Shown: positions 47,101 to 57,438 of the stretch, one piece after another
Position numbering within the stretch: position 1 is the first letter of the stretch
Layout: each line of letters begins with the position of its first letter
From: Nectonema munidae
Taxonomy: Eukaryota > Nematomorpha > Nectonematoida > Nectonematidae
Direction of reading: 5' to 3'
Assembly: GCA_030549495.1 (NCBI GenBank)
Contig: JAUIRK010000925.1
Location: 806,001-870,000 of the forward strand
Length of the DNA stretch: 64,000 nucleotides
Notes under the pieces: model-generated
Told to the model about the DNA's origin: nothing
Databases searched by the model: none
Seen by the model: only the letters and a program-made list of their open reading frames with translations
Made by a program: the position numbers and the translations under genes

Positions 47101-50100
47101 TGGAACAGTAAAATCAAACAGAACGTTCCCCCTAGCAATTACTTTGTTATAATTAAAAATACTTAAGCTAAGTTGAAAACATTTTTATAGGTTGCATTGT
47201 AATTTTTTGTTTAAAAAAACAAATATATCAAAGAATATAAAATCAAATTTAGCTACTTTTTGGAAGAAAAATTCTTTTATATTTTATAAAAGAATGATTA
47301 ATTCAACAAATATTGATTGTTCTAATTTTTTTGCCCACTTTTACAAAAAAACTTTTTTGTATTTCTTAACTACAAAAAATAAAAAAATAAAAAAATAATA
47401 TTTTTCCATTTTATAAGTTTATACAATTCTTTCTGAAACTTCTATAATAATTGATATTTGATAAATTAAAAAAAAAATGGCAAAAAAAATTTTTTTGATT
47501 TTATCTGTAATGACTAAACTGTCGAGAACTTGATTTTTTAAAAATATTAAGATCATATCCCAAAAAACTTTCTGTTATATGCTCAATAATTTAAACAAAA
47601 ATTACCATTACATTTTTGACATATTCTTTATTTCTAGTAAAATTAAGTATAAATAGATAAGTCGAGTAAAAAGCCATGGTCGTTATGATTAACAATTTAT
47701 TAACATGGGTGCTTATAATTAACAATTTCTCGTTGGTTGTTTAACGGAAAAAATTTCGTGACTTACATCAGAATTCCTACGTAAAATGCCTTAACGCTGA
47801 TGAAACTTTGATCCATCGGTTTGATAAGTGAACGCTGTTCTGCGGCCAGAATTCGATTTTTACGTCTTCATAGGACAGATCAAGCGAATGATCTCTCGCA
47901 TTCTCCATAAGAAAAAACAATTTGAATTCCTTGAAATTAAACTTCCTGATAATTCTATCCAATGTGCTTCCAATAAATTTGTAGCAAATTCTTGTTTTTA
48001 TTTTTGAGAGACCTTGGGGTTTTAGCTTTCATAAGTGAGTTCTGGCTGTATCACAGCTAGCAGCTTTTCCACAGACTACGAGTATAAAACGATTTTTTTG
48101 GCCTTGCTTTGCTCCCTTCCTTTATAGTGAAAGTTCTCGATCGCATTTATCTCCTGATAAACGCAGTCTCATCCATGGTGAATACTTGTTCACGGAAAAG
48201 TCCAACTTTCTCAATAATCATCTTGAAAGTTTGTCATACTTTTCAGCTGCAGCTTTTTTGTAGAGCTTGTCTTTCAATGAAACACTTTTTAGTCTTTTTT
48301 GAAATTTGTCGAACCAAACTTTAAATGTTAGATTGCTGGAACGTGATATCAATGTTAATGGCTGAGGATCCTTTGAGTTTTTACTATCTTCATCAGAAAA
48401 CCTGTCACAACTGTCGTGGCTTTCACGGATCGTGTTTATATTCAACGTAATACAGGGCTAAAGCTCTTTGTTATGCTCTTGTTTAGTCAATTTGTCACCC
48501 TTTTTGCAGTCGTATGGAATTTTACTGTTGCTGCCAATCTTATTTCCTCTCCCTTCTTTATGCAGCAAATGCTGGATTCATTGGTTCTATAGAGGTGACC
48601 AACACCTGCATAGTTTCACCTTCCCTACACAATGTTATCGAGTATTATCTTCTCCATTATTTTGAGCATTTTCTTTCTATTTTATAAAAGACTTGTAATC
48701 TTTCAAATTTTGTGAAATTAGTCCTCCTGAATGGCTTATCTAGGGAACTCATAGTGAGTGCACCTAAATTTTTTAATCATTATTGGACTACACTACTTTA
48801 GAAGCTTGAACTCTTGATCTAGATTGGCAAGAACCTCAAAAATAGTGATGAATCTAGTTATTCCGATATTAATTTTCAAAAATACGCGAGGCAGTGAAGC
48901 CGCCAAAATTTAAGCGTAAAATAGTGAGTGATTTCTGCATTTTCGTTTTTCACTGAATCGTGACTTTAACCCATTTAGGACCAATGTTCCTATTTTAGAA
49001 CATAAGTAATTTCATCTTCGTCTGCTTTTTTCAATGACCTTGAATATAAATCGTCTGCGTTTTTTTAGATATCGTCTGCTTTGCTTGGTCTTAAATGGGT
49101 TAAAGAAAGCAAACAATATTCGTTTTCCTTAATTCTAAATTAAAAAAATGGCAAAAATTTTTTTATATAACAAACCTTATTAGCAACTATACTCAAAATA
49201 TTCACGACTAACGAAAATGAGTAAAAAATATCAGTTAAGCAATTACAACTTCATCGGATGTCGAGAACACTAAATTTATTTCATTAAAAGTTCTCAAGCA
49301 AATGTGCAAAATTAATTTCATGCATAAGCGATGTCGATCATTCTTACCACGCCCAAAAACAGTAAAAAGAAAGGACCACCAATGACCTACTCTATTCAAA
49401 ATTAGCATTTAGACGTTTAACCTTCAATACTATCTTTTGTACAAAATGTACACTTAAAAGATTGTAATAAAGAAAAAATATCTTTGAATTTTATCACAAC
49501 AACAATACACACTTAGGACTGAAACACACCATAAAGACTAATATATTAAATTATTAAATAAGTATTTTATATTACTGTATAAAAATAAAAAGCAAATAAC
49601 ATACCATAGTATTATGTGTACAAACTGTACACATGCTTTATGTAATAATTACTGCTATGAATGATGGCTTGCAAGACATCTATTTTCTTTTATAATTTTT
49701 CTTCATTTTGTTTATTCAATCCATAAGCACAATAGTTTTTCTTTCGTATAATTTTTCATTACTTTATTGTTTTCAAGCGCGTTTGACTTTTTATTTATCT
49801 GTTCTTCGTTCATAATGAAGGAAACTGAAAGAAAATGTTCTAAAAAGGCTCGTTTTTTCTTATCTACGCTCCAAGAAAATGATATCGAAATGTTGAAAAT
49901 GAGTTCGATAATTGTGAAGACGAATTTTTGTTGAATGAAGATACTTCCGATCTGATGGAAGAACCACAGGGCAATCATAATGGTGATGACAATGAAGGCG
50001 AAATCGAAATTTTTGTTGATGAATCAGAATCTGAAGGAGAAAGCAGCGAAGAAAGTGAAACTAAAAATTGTGAGTATGATAATAATCTTGTAGCCAACGG

Positions 50101-53100
50101 AATATGTTGGAATTATAACCCTATTCCTTCTGCTCTACGAAAAAGAAATATTTTAACACAGAAGCCTGGAGTTGTTTGCAGAGTTAACACCGAGATGGAA
50201 GCTTTTATGCTTTTTTATTCTGAAGAAATGTTTTTACTTATGAGATATACAAACAGAAAAGTGAGTGATGTTTGCTATGAATATAAAACTAAAATTTGTG
50301 CACAATGTTCTCCTCATATGGCAAGATTTTTTATGGAAAAAATAAAAGCTTCGTTTGCAATTCTAAATAGAGCAGGAGTTGATCGTGAAAACATGACAAT
50401 TTTGCAAGAATTATGAACAGAAGTAGATGGCAGACCTTTTTATAAGGTAACCATGTCTTTTCAAAGATTTAAGTTTTTTCTAAAATGTTTACGTTTTGAT
50501 AGTTTCAGAAACCGTGAAGAAAGAAAAAAATCCGATCGTTTAACGCCAATTCGTGATTTATGGAACTTGTGTCAAAAAAATCTACAAAATTTCCACATTT
50601 CTGATATCAACATAACCGTAGATGAACAATTAGTTGGCTATAGAGGCAAAGTCCCTGGTAGAGTCTACATGCCTAATAAACCACCTAAATATGGTGTTAA
50701 AATATATTGGGCTCGTGAGGCTTCTTCGGGTTTCGCCTTAAAAGGATATATCTATGATGGTCCAAATAAAGATCTTGAAAAAAAATACAAGCAAAGTTAT
50801 TCCTAGCAGTATTGTACTTCATTTGATGGATCCTTTTTTTTGTTCAGGAAGGGAAGTTTATACTGATAGGTATTTTACTTCCCAAAAACTTGCTGTTGAA
50901 CTGGCTAAAAAAATTTGACACTAATAGGAACTATCAAAAGCTCAAGGAAAGAAATTCCACACATCATGAAGACATTGAAAGGCTGTGAAATTTTTCTACT
51001 CTTTCACTCTATCATCAAAATAAAATTTGTATTTTTTCCTATGCACCACGCAAAAACAAAAAGGGTCTCTCTTTTTTGTCAAAATGGATAAAAACAGATG
51101 AGAGTAAACATCTTACCCAAGTTTGCTCTTAGAGGGATTTGCTAAACTTGAAAACAAATTCAAAACCTTTACTTTTTGTCTCCATTTTGTCCAATACTAA
51201 TCAAGGCATCGTTAAGTAGGCTAAAAAATGTCTGACTGACGTTTTTAACGGAGCAGACTCAAGTATTTATGACTTTCTGATCTAAATATTAAAAATCGAC
51301 TCCAAAGCAAAGTAAACAGAAACTTAGCTTCTGGTAAGTTAGGATGAAAGTCACAGGGACACATCTGCACAATGGGCACAAAATGTTTCCTTAATCTGTC
51401 CAATAGAATCGTTTTTTTCATAAGTGTCCTTTTTTTTTATCATCCTCAAAGTTTTAATATATTTTGGAGATCTCCAACAAAGGAAAAGTGCATTGATTGT
51501 AGAGCCAGGTGAAACCTTACATATCGAACGAGTATATTTTAGCACTCCTCACACCAGTAAAATAGAGTTGACTTGTTGAACATTTAATTCTATAACTAAA
51601 AAATATGGAAGAGAAAGCGTATATGCTATCCAAGCACATATTTTCAAAACGAAACTCCAATTCTTTGAATAGATAAAAAGTAGAGCCCTCATTTACACGA
51701 AAAATATGGATAAATTATTACTTGAAATTTGAATCCACTTTAGCCAGAGTCATCGAATATATGTAGACTATGATATTTGTATCAAAAAAAGTTTGAATAG
51801 AGTTAGGATATCTTTGTCTATCTAAGCCATGTCCATGGGGCCTTTCACTAACATATCTTATGCTGATTCTTTCTGGTCTTACTATTTTGCTGAACGCCGA
51901 CTACCAAGAATAGTCAGTTTGATCGGGAGCAATCAGTGCTTGATCAATAAAGTAAATTTCAGAGCTGTAAGAAGAAGTTTATGATGTCTCAGAACTTTCT
52001 TCTGAGGACTCACGATCGGATGAATTTGTAGACAAGAGTAAAAAAAACAGGGCAATCGTAAGCGAATGAAGGTAGAAATCGTAGAGATAGATATATTATC
52101 AGAGAACAACTATTTGTTACGAATATGTGCTTTCTGAAGTAAATTTTTTTATTTTTTACCATTTGCCAAGTATATAGATGTCGCAAACATGAATGATAAC
52201 ATATATCAATCATGGATTATTATTACTATCACCTACAAGGTTACAATAACATGCCGAATCAACATTGTATTTATTTTTTTCATCAGTTGTGTTGAATATT
52301 CATTACATTCAGCATGCTCAGAAATATAATATATTACTATGTTGATATTTGGATATGAGATCGATAAATCAAACCACAAGTCACCAGGAGTTGTTTATGT
52401 TATCATCTTCATATATCCAATGTAGTCATAATCATTGTTGTTATCGTTCTCTGTACTAAAACATTTAAACGTTTTCAACTAGTATTCATGAAAGTGTAAC
52501 GAATTTTTTAGATGGCGTTAATAATTTTTCTTGTGAAAAATAGTTTTCACAATCTATTTTTTCATTCTGGTTTCAAACATTTTCATATTTTTTATATGGA
52601 ATATTTCTTTCACTAAAGTAAAAAACATTAATGAATATTAGACAAAATTGTCCCTTGTCCGTGAACGGCATTAGTATAAAAGCGTCTACCAAACGAGGGG
52701 AAATGTTCGATCTCGGCCATTTGTTTCGTTCCATTAAGATAATTAATTCTACTTCATTTTAATTTTGTCGGAAGAAATTACTTGAATTTTGAGAAAACCT
52801 TTAGAAGAAGCCTTTAGTAAATTTTTTTTCAGCTTTTCCTAAAGAGAGGTGAAATGAAGTATGTCACTTAATACATTGATATGTTATCAATGTGGGAATA
52901 TAAAGATGATCTATGTTGTATAATGCTTTTTTATTTTTGAATCCTAACCTAACCTTGATGATTAACCCATTAAGTCACAATGTTCCCATTTGGAAACATA
53001 AGTAACATCTTCGTCTGCTTTTTTCAATGACTTTGAATATAAATCGTCTGCATTTTTTAAATATCGTCTGATTTCTATGGTACTTAATGGGTCTAACTTT

Positions 53101-56100
53101 AATTTTTTTTACATAACCTGATCTTGAATTTTTGTCTGGAATTGAAATATAGATATGGCAATGGATATGACCAAATTCGGCTACACCGGCAACATCGATG
53201 ATGATGCTGTTGACAAAAAACGTTACAACGCCGCTTCTTGCACCTTTGCTCCTTCCTCTCCTCTATCCACGTCCTTGAAAAGTCTTTTTTTTCGAACAGG
53301 CGCTCCTTCTTCCTACTCCTCTGCCTCTAACGAAATCAGCAACAACAAGGAAGATACAGACGCGTACTTCATTCCCGAGTTGAAGGTCAACACCGTAAAG
53401 TACACATCCCGCTACAAAACGGAGTTGTGCCGCCCCTTTATCGAGAACGGGGAGTGCAAGTACGCGAATCGGTGAGCCCCTTTTAAATTGCGATTTGTTT
53501 GTATCAACGGTCTCCACACTCTTTCCACTAGGGGCATTATTACAAAAATATTACTCGTGTTGATTCTTCTCGTTTATTGAAATAACGTAAGTAATTAACG
53601 TGTATATAAGACACCTTTCAATTAATTCGGTTTTTATCGTTTTAAAATTAGAGCTAGTCTTGATAGAGCTTAGGTATCCTAAAAAAAATAATGAACTAAA
53701 ATTGTCCTCCAAGCATTGAATAAAAATTTATGAGATATTTTAAACTTGTGGAAATGGTCTAGCCTTTGGAAACAATCTGAAGTATGAATGACAGGCGTTG
53801 AGTAAGTTTCGTGGTTGAAATGCGAAGGACGTCACAAAGAGAATTTAGTCATTTTAGTTCTCATCAGAGAAAAAATGTGCATATGTAGTATGTATGTTGA
53901 ATCAAAAGGTATTCATCATTTTTTTCTGCATCAGGTCTCATCTTTCCGTAGTTTGGACGTACATGTTGTATCACATATACGAATCTAATTGGTTTCTATT
54001 TGTGCCATTGTGTTTTTTGTTTCTTTCTTTAGCACTTCTCCAAAGTCTTTCCATATTTTGAGTGCGCTCCAGTCTACAAAGTTATGTGAATGGTTTACAA
54101 TTGAATGAGTATATTCATTGGTAGAAAACCTATTTCTGTATGCTCTCCAATCATCACTTATGGTGTTAGTTCCAGGCCTTATGCTATCCTTTATTATTGG
54201 GTAGAGTGTTGTTTCTTTTTGGTCGGGAACAATAAACAGAAAACATTCTTTTATCTCCCTGCAGATTCCTCCAAGAGGAAATATAACGTCCAACATTAAT
54301 TTTCTTTTGGTGAACACGCTTTTATCTTTCTACCGTCATATTCGGTCCTTCAATCACTCTAGTATTAGCTAGAAGATGTTGGGCACATATTTCTCTCAAA
54401 TACTTGTTCCAATTAATTACTGAGTTAGCCTTTATTTCTAATTCACGTTCACAAAATTTTATGCTTGACATGTTGTGTGCCCAGCAGTATATAAACAATG
54501 CTGCTTTTCGAAAAGGTAAGCGAGAATTTTCAAACCATTTATTTGTCCTCACCCCTCTTTCTTCTCTACATGAACGAAATTTGCATTGCCATCAATTTTG
54601 TTTTCCAACACACAGTCTCATTAAATGACCCTTTCGACATTTTCTTTCTTGATGAAGAATTCCTTTCGATTGAAAAAACAAAATGGTAGAATTCTCATTT
54701 TTACAAATTTCATTCAATCGTAAAAAATTCATTATAATAAGTAAAACTAAGAATCGCCTGCTTATAAAAATAGAAAATATTTCGACTAAAATATTCTAAT
54801 ATTTTAGTTGGCAAAATATCGTCTGCTTACTCAAAAAATATTATATAGTGTAACTAATGAAAATCATACAGCAAAAAAGTAATAATTTTTATTTAATTAT
54901 ATATTTAAAATTATTAATTAATTAGTATTTTAAAATTAAGTTGGAAAAAAATTAAAAAAAAAAATTTTTTTGAGTGGGGAGGGGGCGAGGAGATAACCCA
55001 TAAGTACCCTCGATTCTCCAAACGTTTAAAATTTTAATGCATCTGTGAAAGTGTAGTCTTTGGAATTGAGGACCAAATGTAAAAATTATCGAAATTTTTG
55101 TTAGACTCTTGTCAAGATATCCATGATTTTACTTTTAATTTGTTTCTTAGCCAAATGAGCAACTCTACGTGCAGCTAATTAAAGAAAGTAACTTTATAGA
55201 ATGCAAATTAAAGCATACTGAGAAGCAGGGTTACAGAGTCACAGTGCGACGCAGACTCCCTCTTACTTTCAGACTTTGCAATCCTGTTCAGATGGGAGAA
55301 TAGTTTACATATTTCCTCGTGGTGTACCATGTATTGTGATTTTGTGTCATAGTTAACATGTTTAAGATTTTTCAAACTTTTTTTGCTAAAAATTTACAAC
55401 CTCTTTGATATCTTCCTCTGTATCCCTTTGATTCTTTTTGAATTTAAAGCGTGAGCATGATACAAAACAACACGAAGAAATAGCATATCTAATTTAGAAG
55501 ATTCTATTTTTGCGATGTAAACTTTGTTGACTTGTATTACTTTAAATGATATGATGTATTTCAATTACCAACCACTTAGGAATATGTAGATTACTACGTT
55601 TGCTTTTTTACTTCTCTAATTTGATTATTTTCACCTTCTCTAATCCGTATCAATTAAACTAATTAGGCGATTAAAACGTTCTATGTTACTCGCATCTTCA
55701 ATAAATATGTCATCATTGTGAATCAAGGAGTAAGATATATATATATATGGGTTGTTGCATATATCTTACCTAATTCATACCACGATCAACTAGGGATTTT
55801 TTCTCATTCATATTTACTGTGCGTAGTCAAGTGATGAGTGCAGAGAAACTGATATCTTTAACTCGTGATCCTACCAAACTGTATAATATTCATATAGCGT
55901 AATTAGTTGTTTGAACCAAGTGCCAAAGTTGTGCCATATTTCTAAATGTGCTTCGATTATTATTAATCCCTTTTCAATTTGGGGGATTCTGAGCACGCCA
56001 TAAAATATTGACAGTCATCTGATATACTAATTCATTTTTTGCACTAAAGTCGATCCAATTGGTGTGATATTTCTACAATAATCTGGGAAAATCCAAGTAA

Positions 56101-57438
56101 TATAAGAAAATGTTAAAATAAATTATTCTTGGTTTTTGTTTTTCAATTTTTGCGTGACTGAATTTTATGTTCTTATTATTAGAATTAAACCAAAAAACTT
56201 TGCTTTTCATTCTTTCATCTTTTGTAGTTGTCAATTTGCTCATGGATTCAATGAATTACGCTCAATACTTCGTCACGACAAGTACAAAACGGAACTATGC
56301 CGGACATTTCACAGTACCGGTTTCTGTCCTTATGGGCCAAGATGTCATTTTGTTCATAATGGGGATTTGTTGGAAAAGTTGCAAGCTGGTGGAAATCTGA
56401 GAGCAATTCAAAAGCTTAAAAAGTATGCTTTAAATTATTTTTTCTTTACCTTTTATCATCTCCACCCAAAAAGATCATAAAAAATGTAAAAATTTCTCAT
56501 TTCGAAAAAAATCTATTGCACTTTTTTGTCTTTTGACATTGATAGGTCCTGTAGGTTGATAGGAACTTGATATTTTCATAAACTAAAAATTATACTAATC
56601 ATTTTCTCATTTAAAAAATACAAAATGGAAGATAATACAAAGTTTTATCTTTTTTTAAGTTTGATTGAAATTTTTGTTATAATGATGATTGTGGTTAGGT
56701 AGCCATGACATACATACATGTGATGGAGAAAGTAAACATTTGAATTTTACCCTTATAATGAAATATATTTTCACGATTTGAAAAAACAAGAAAGCAAAGT
56801 ATTGTAGTAGTTCACCGATGTTGTAAGCGATAAATGTCAAAAAATTAAAACTGAATCGCTCAAACTTTTAGCATGTCCATTATTTTAGACAAGGGTTAAG
56901 CAATTCGTGCAAAAGTCAGGTATTGGAACCTGTCCCAGGAGATGCTCTTCAAATGGCAGATCGGTTATTGATGTTCAGAAACCTGAAACACAGGAATTCG
57001 AAATCAGTGAACAATAGCAACAATGTTGAAGCGATGGCAAAAGAAGAAATGCCCACACACATGGAATATCAGCAGCAACCACACCTCAAATGGAGAAACA
57101 TCACAATCACAAATAACAACATGCTCTCGCCCTCTCCTGTCAACAACAAGTGCGATGATGATGATGAGGAGGAGGAGGATGAGTTCGAGTTCGACGAGTC
57201 GTGCAAGAGAAACAGCGGCTGTTTGTCGCATTGCTCAAGCGATTCTTCCCAGTCCACGGATTCGGGGATCGAAGAGCACTTGTCTTGCATCTGGGGAGAC
57301 TCCATCATTTTTCCGTCCAAGCCTCCAGCTCACGAGCAACAAACCTTCTCCGACTACAACCTCTTTCCTCCAAGAGTCAAGAAAAGCAGCAATCGCTTGC
57401 CCATCTTTGAAAGTATTACGAACTCTCTGACCCTCTAA
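43782..57438 (+). CDS. ZFP36/TIS11 (tristetraprolin-like) mRNA-decay zinc-finger protein, 4 coding exons
   Basis: Family members bind AU-rich elements (UAUUUAU) in mRNA 3' UTRs in the cytoplasm and recruit the CCR4-NOT deadenylase through a C-terminal motif. Exons 43782-44154, 53153-53471, 56228-56422 and 56889-57438 join in frame (introns in phases 1, 2 and 2; all GT..AG) to give 478 residues. Finger 1 has Cys217, Cys226, Cys232 and His236; finger 2 has Cys255, Cys264, Cys270 and His274. Both are C-x8-C-x5-C-x3-H with YKTELC lead-ins and an 18-residue linker, as the family requires. Residues 465-469 are RLPIF, the CNOT1-binding motif. Between them lie a serine-rich and an acidic region. The N-terminal exon is a phase-matched inference; the fingers are certain. 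Vertebrate family members are usually 330-490 residues. Confidence 0.85.
44247..44440 (+). mobile_element. tRNA-derived SINE in intron 1
   Basis: The plus strand has an A-box-like ggaggcgtgg start, a B-box-like tgttcgatccc at about 44349, then cgcatcaaagcc and aaaattgcac, ending aaggtacctttaccct. It matches the SINE at 36290-36480 in order and spacing, in the other orientation, and is decayed between the boxes. Confidence 0.65.
46030..46159 (-). mobile_element. piggyBac-type MITE, TTAACCCATTTA family, copy 1
   Basis: 130 bp flanked by TTAA at 46026-46029 and 46160-46163. The ends cccatttaaggccaa and ttggccgtaaatggg are inverse with one mismatch in 15. It holds three cgtctgc-type subrepeats (read on the minus strand). 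Relative to copies 2 and 3 it is inverted. Confidence 0.95.
47765..48700 (-). mobile_element. pogo/Tigger-type transposase remnant in intron 1
   Basis: The minus strand shows, in order, a helix-turn-helix piece ([17 protein letters not shown]), a CENP-B-type DNA-binding piece ([20 protein letters not shown]), then [17 protein letters not shown] (first catalytic Asp of the MDET motif), a [14 protein letters not shown] piece, and [20 protein letters not shown] with the sequence [13 protein letters not shown]. The last corresponds to the LLLDNAPGHP...FLPPNTTSLLQPMD region; here the second Asp has become Glu (MENARDH). Stops and frame changes occur between pieces, so it is inactive. It is opposite in strand to the host gene. 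Confidence 0.82.
48970..49099 (+). mobile_element. piggyBac-type MITE, TTAACCCATTTA family, copy 2
   Basis: 130 bp between TTAA at 48966-48969 and 49100-49103. The left end is cccatttaggaccaa; the right end inverted is CCCATTTAAGACCAA. The body matches copy 1 inverted, including catcttcgtctgc and tcgtctgcgttttttta. Both copies are intact at their ends. Confidence 0.95.
49815..51058 (+). mobile_element. piggyBac element C: transposase, 3' part lost
   Basis: The plus strand has an acidic N-terminal region ([20 protein letters not shown]), then [13 protein letters not shown] and YTNRK, a stop near 50414, then [17 protein letters not shown] (50453), a [12 protein letters not shown] piece, [18 protein letters not shown] (first catalytic Asp in TVDEQL), [14 protein letters not shown], and after a frame change [17 protein letters not shown] (second catalytic Asp). 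It then reaches [14 protein letters not shown] and stops at 51058, where sequence related to element A begins on the opposite strand. The third catalytic Asp and the C-terminal domain are missing. A possible left terminus (TTAACCTTCAATACTATC) lies at 49415. Confidence 0.85.
51059..52700 (-). mobile_element. piggyBac element B, relative of element A, truncated
   Basis: Over about 1.6 kb it follows element A (10310-12199) on the same strand, with landmarks such as tctctcttttttgtcaaaa, gcttgaaaacaaa, agtcatcgaata, gggcctttcactaac, gattctttctggtctta and the right-end block gacaaaattgtcccttgtccgt. It covers the N-terminal half of a transposase plus the right terminus (cgtctaccaaacgagggg); the catalytic C-terminal half is absent. 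It meets element C head-on at 51058. Confidence 0.78.
52966..53091 (+). mobile_element. piggyBac-type MITE, TTAACCCATTTA family, copy 3, next to a host splice site
   Basis: 126 bp, starting TTAA-cccattaagtcacaa (TTAA at 52962-52965) and ending acttaatggg, followed by tctaa in place of TTAA. The body has the same three cgtctg subrepeats as copies 1 and 2. Its right end is 61 bases upstream of the first base of exon 2 (53153). It is more diverged than the other two copies. Confidence 0.92.
53153..53471 (+). CDS. Exon 2 of the ZFP36/TIS11-like gene, first half of finger 1
   Basis: The acceptor is gaaatatAG/atatgg and the donor is aatcg/GTGAGC. The exon encodes a basic and Ser-rich lead, then [10 protein letters not shown] and ENGEC, the first two cysteines of finger 1. 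It ends inside codon 231 (cg/t, Arg). GC content is clearly higher than in the surrounding introns. The upstream frame has a TGA at 53143, so either the ATG at 53155 or the upstream exon supplies the start. Confidence 0.93.
53472..56227 (+). other. Intron 2 of the ZFP36/TIS11-like gene, 2.76 kb
   Basis: Donor GTGAGC, acceptor ttttgtAG; phase 2, splitting finger 1. It contains a Merlin remnant; the rest (about 53540-53980 and 54690-56220) is AT-rich without a recognised gene. A g-rich gagtggggagggggcg piece near 54974 resembles the interior of the MITE at 7744-8071. Confidence 0.8.
53985..54660 (-). mobile_element. Merlin-type (IS1016/IS1595-like) transposase remnant in intron 2
   Basis: The minus strand has [13 protein letters not shown], a zinc-binding start, then [13 protein letters not shown] (54552), a helix-rich part to 54322, and after a stop and frame change [20 protein letters not shown] (54317). 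It goes on with [28 protein letters not shown] and [12 protein letters not shown]. This is the domain order of IS1595/IS1016-like transposases used by the eukaryotic Merlin superfamily, with a conserved SD.W.AY motif. The expected IDES motif before FTKRK is degraded. Termini were not found. Confidence 0.82.
56228..56422 (+). CDS. Exon 3 of the ZFP36/TIS11-like gene, rest of finger 1 and finger 2
   Basis: The acceptor is tcttttgtAG/ttgtcaa and the donor is cttaaaaa/GTATGC. It encodes [12 protein letters not shown], the third Cys and His of finger 1, the linker, and finger 2 (YKTELC, STGFC, RCHFVH). The wording [19 protein letters not shown] is nearly that of vertebrate ZFP36L1, so the family call is firm. 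Confidence 0.97.
56889..57438 (+). CDS. Exon 4 of the ZFP36/TIS11-like gene, regulatory tail
   Basis: The acceptor is cattattttAG/acaaggg; the first base completes Lys. It encodes 182 residues: a Met/Gln/His-rich part, an acidic [10 protein letters not shown] run, a Ser-rich [11 protein letters not shown] run, and [12 protein letters not shown] near the end. RLPIF followed by a Ser matches the CNOT1-interacting motif of family members (RLPIFnRiS). The stop is TAA at 57436-57438. Frames on the other strand here are shadows. Confidence 0.93.

Larger units (their letters stand above)
44155..53152 (+). other. Intron 1 of the ZFP36/TIS11-like gene, 9.0 kb, transposon-rich
   Basis: Bounded by a GTTGGT donor and a taTAG acceptor. 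It contains a SINE, three copies of a TTAACCCATTTA MITE, a Tigger remnant and two piggyBac remnants, each listed separately. Unassigned parts are 44441-46025 and 46164-47760, mainly AT-rich. The minus-strand frames at 46249-46756 have no recognised domain. Confidence 0.55.

Noticed and set aside
49415-49470. Possible left terminus of piggyBac element C (TTAACCTTCAATACTATC)
   Set aside because: The opposite end is lost, so there is no inverted partner to confirm it.
53263-53517. Minus-strand frame of 84 codons under exon 2
   Set aside because: Shadow of exon 2 and its flank.
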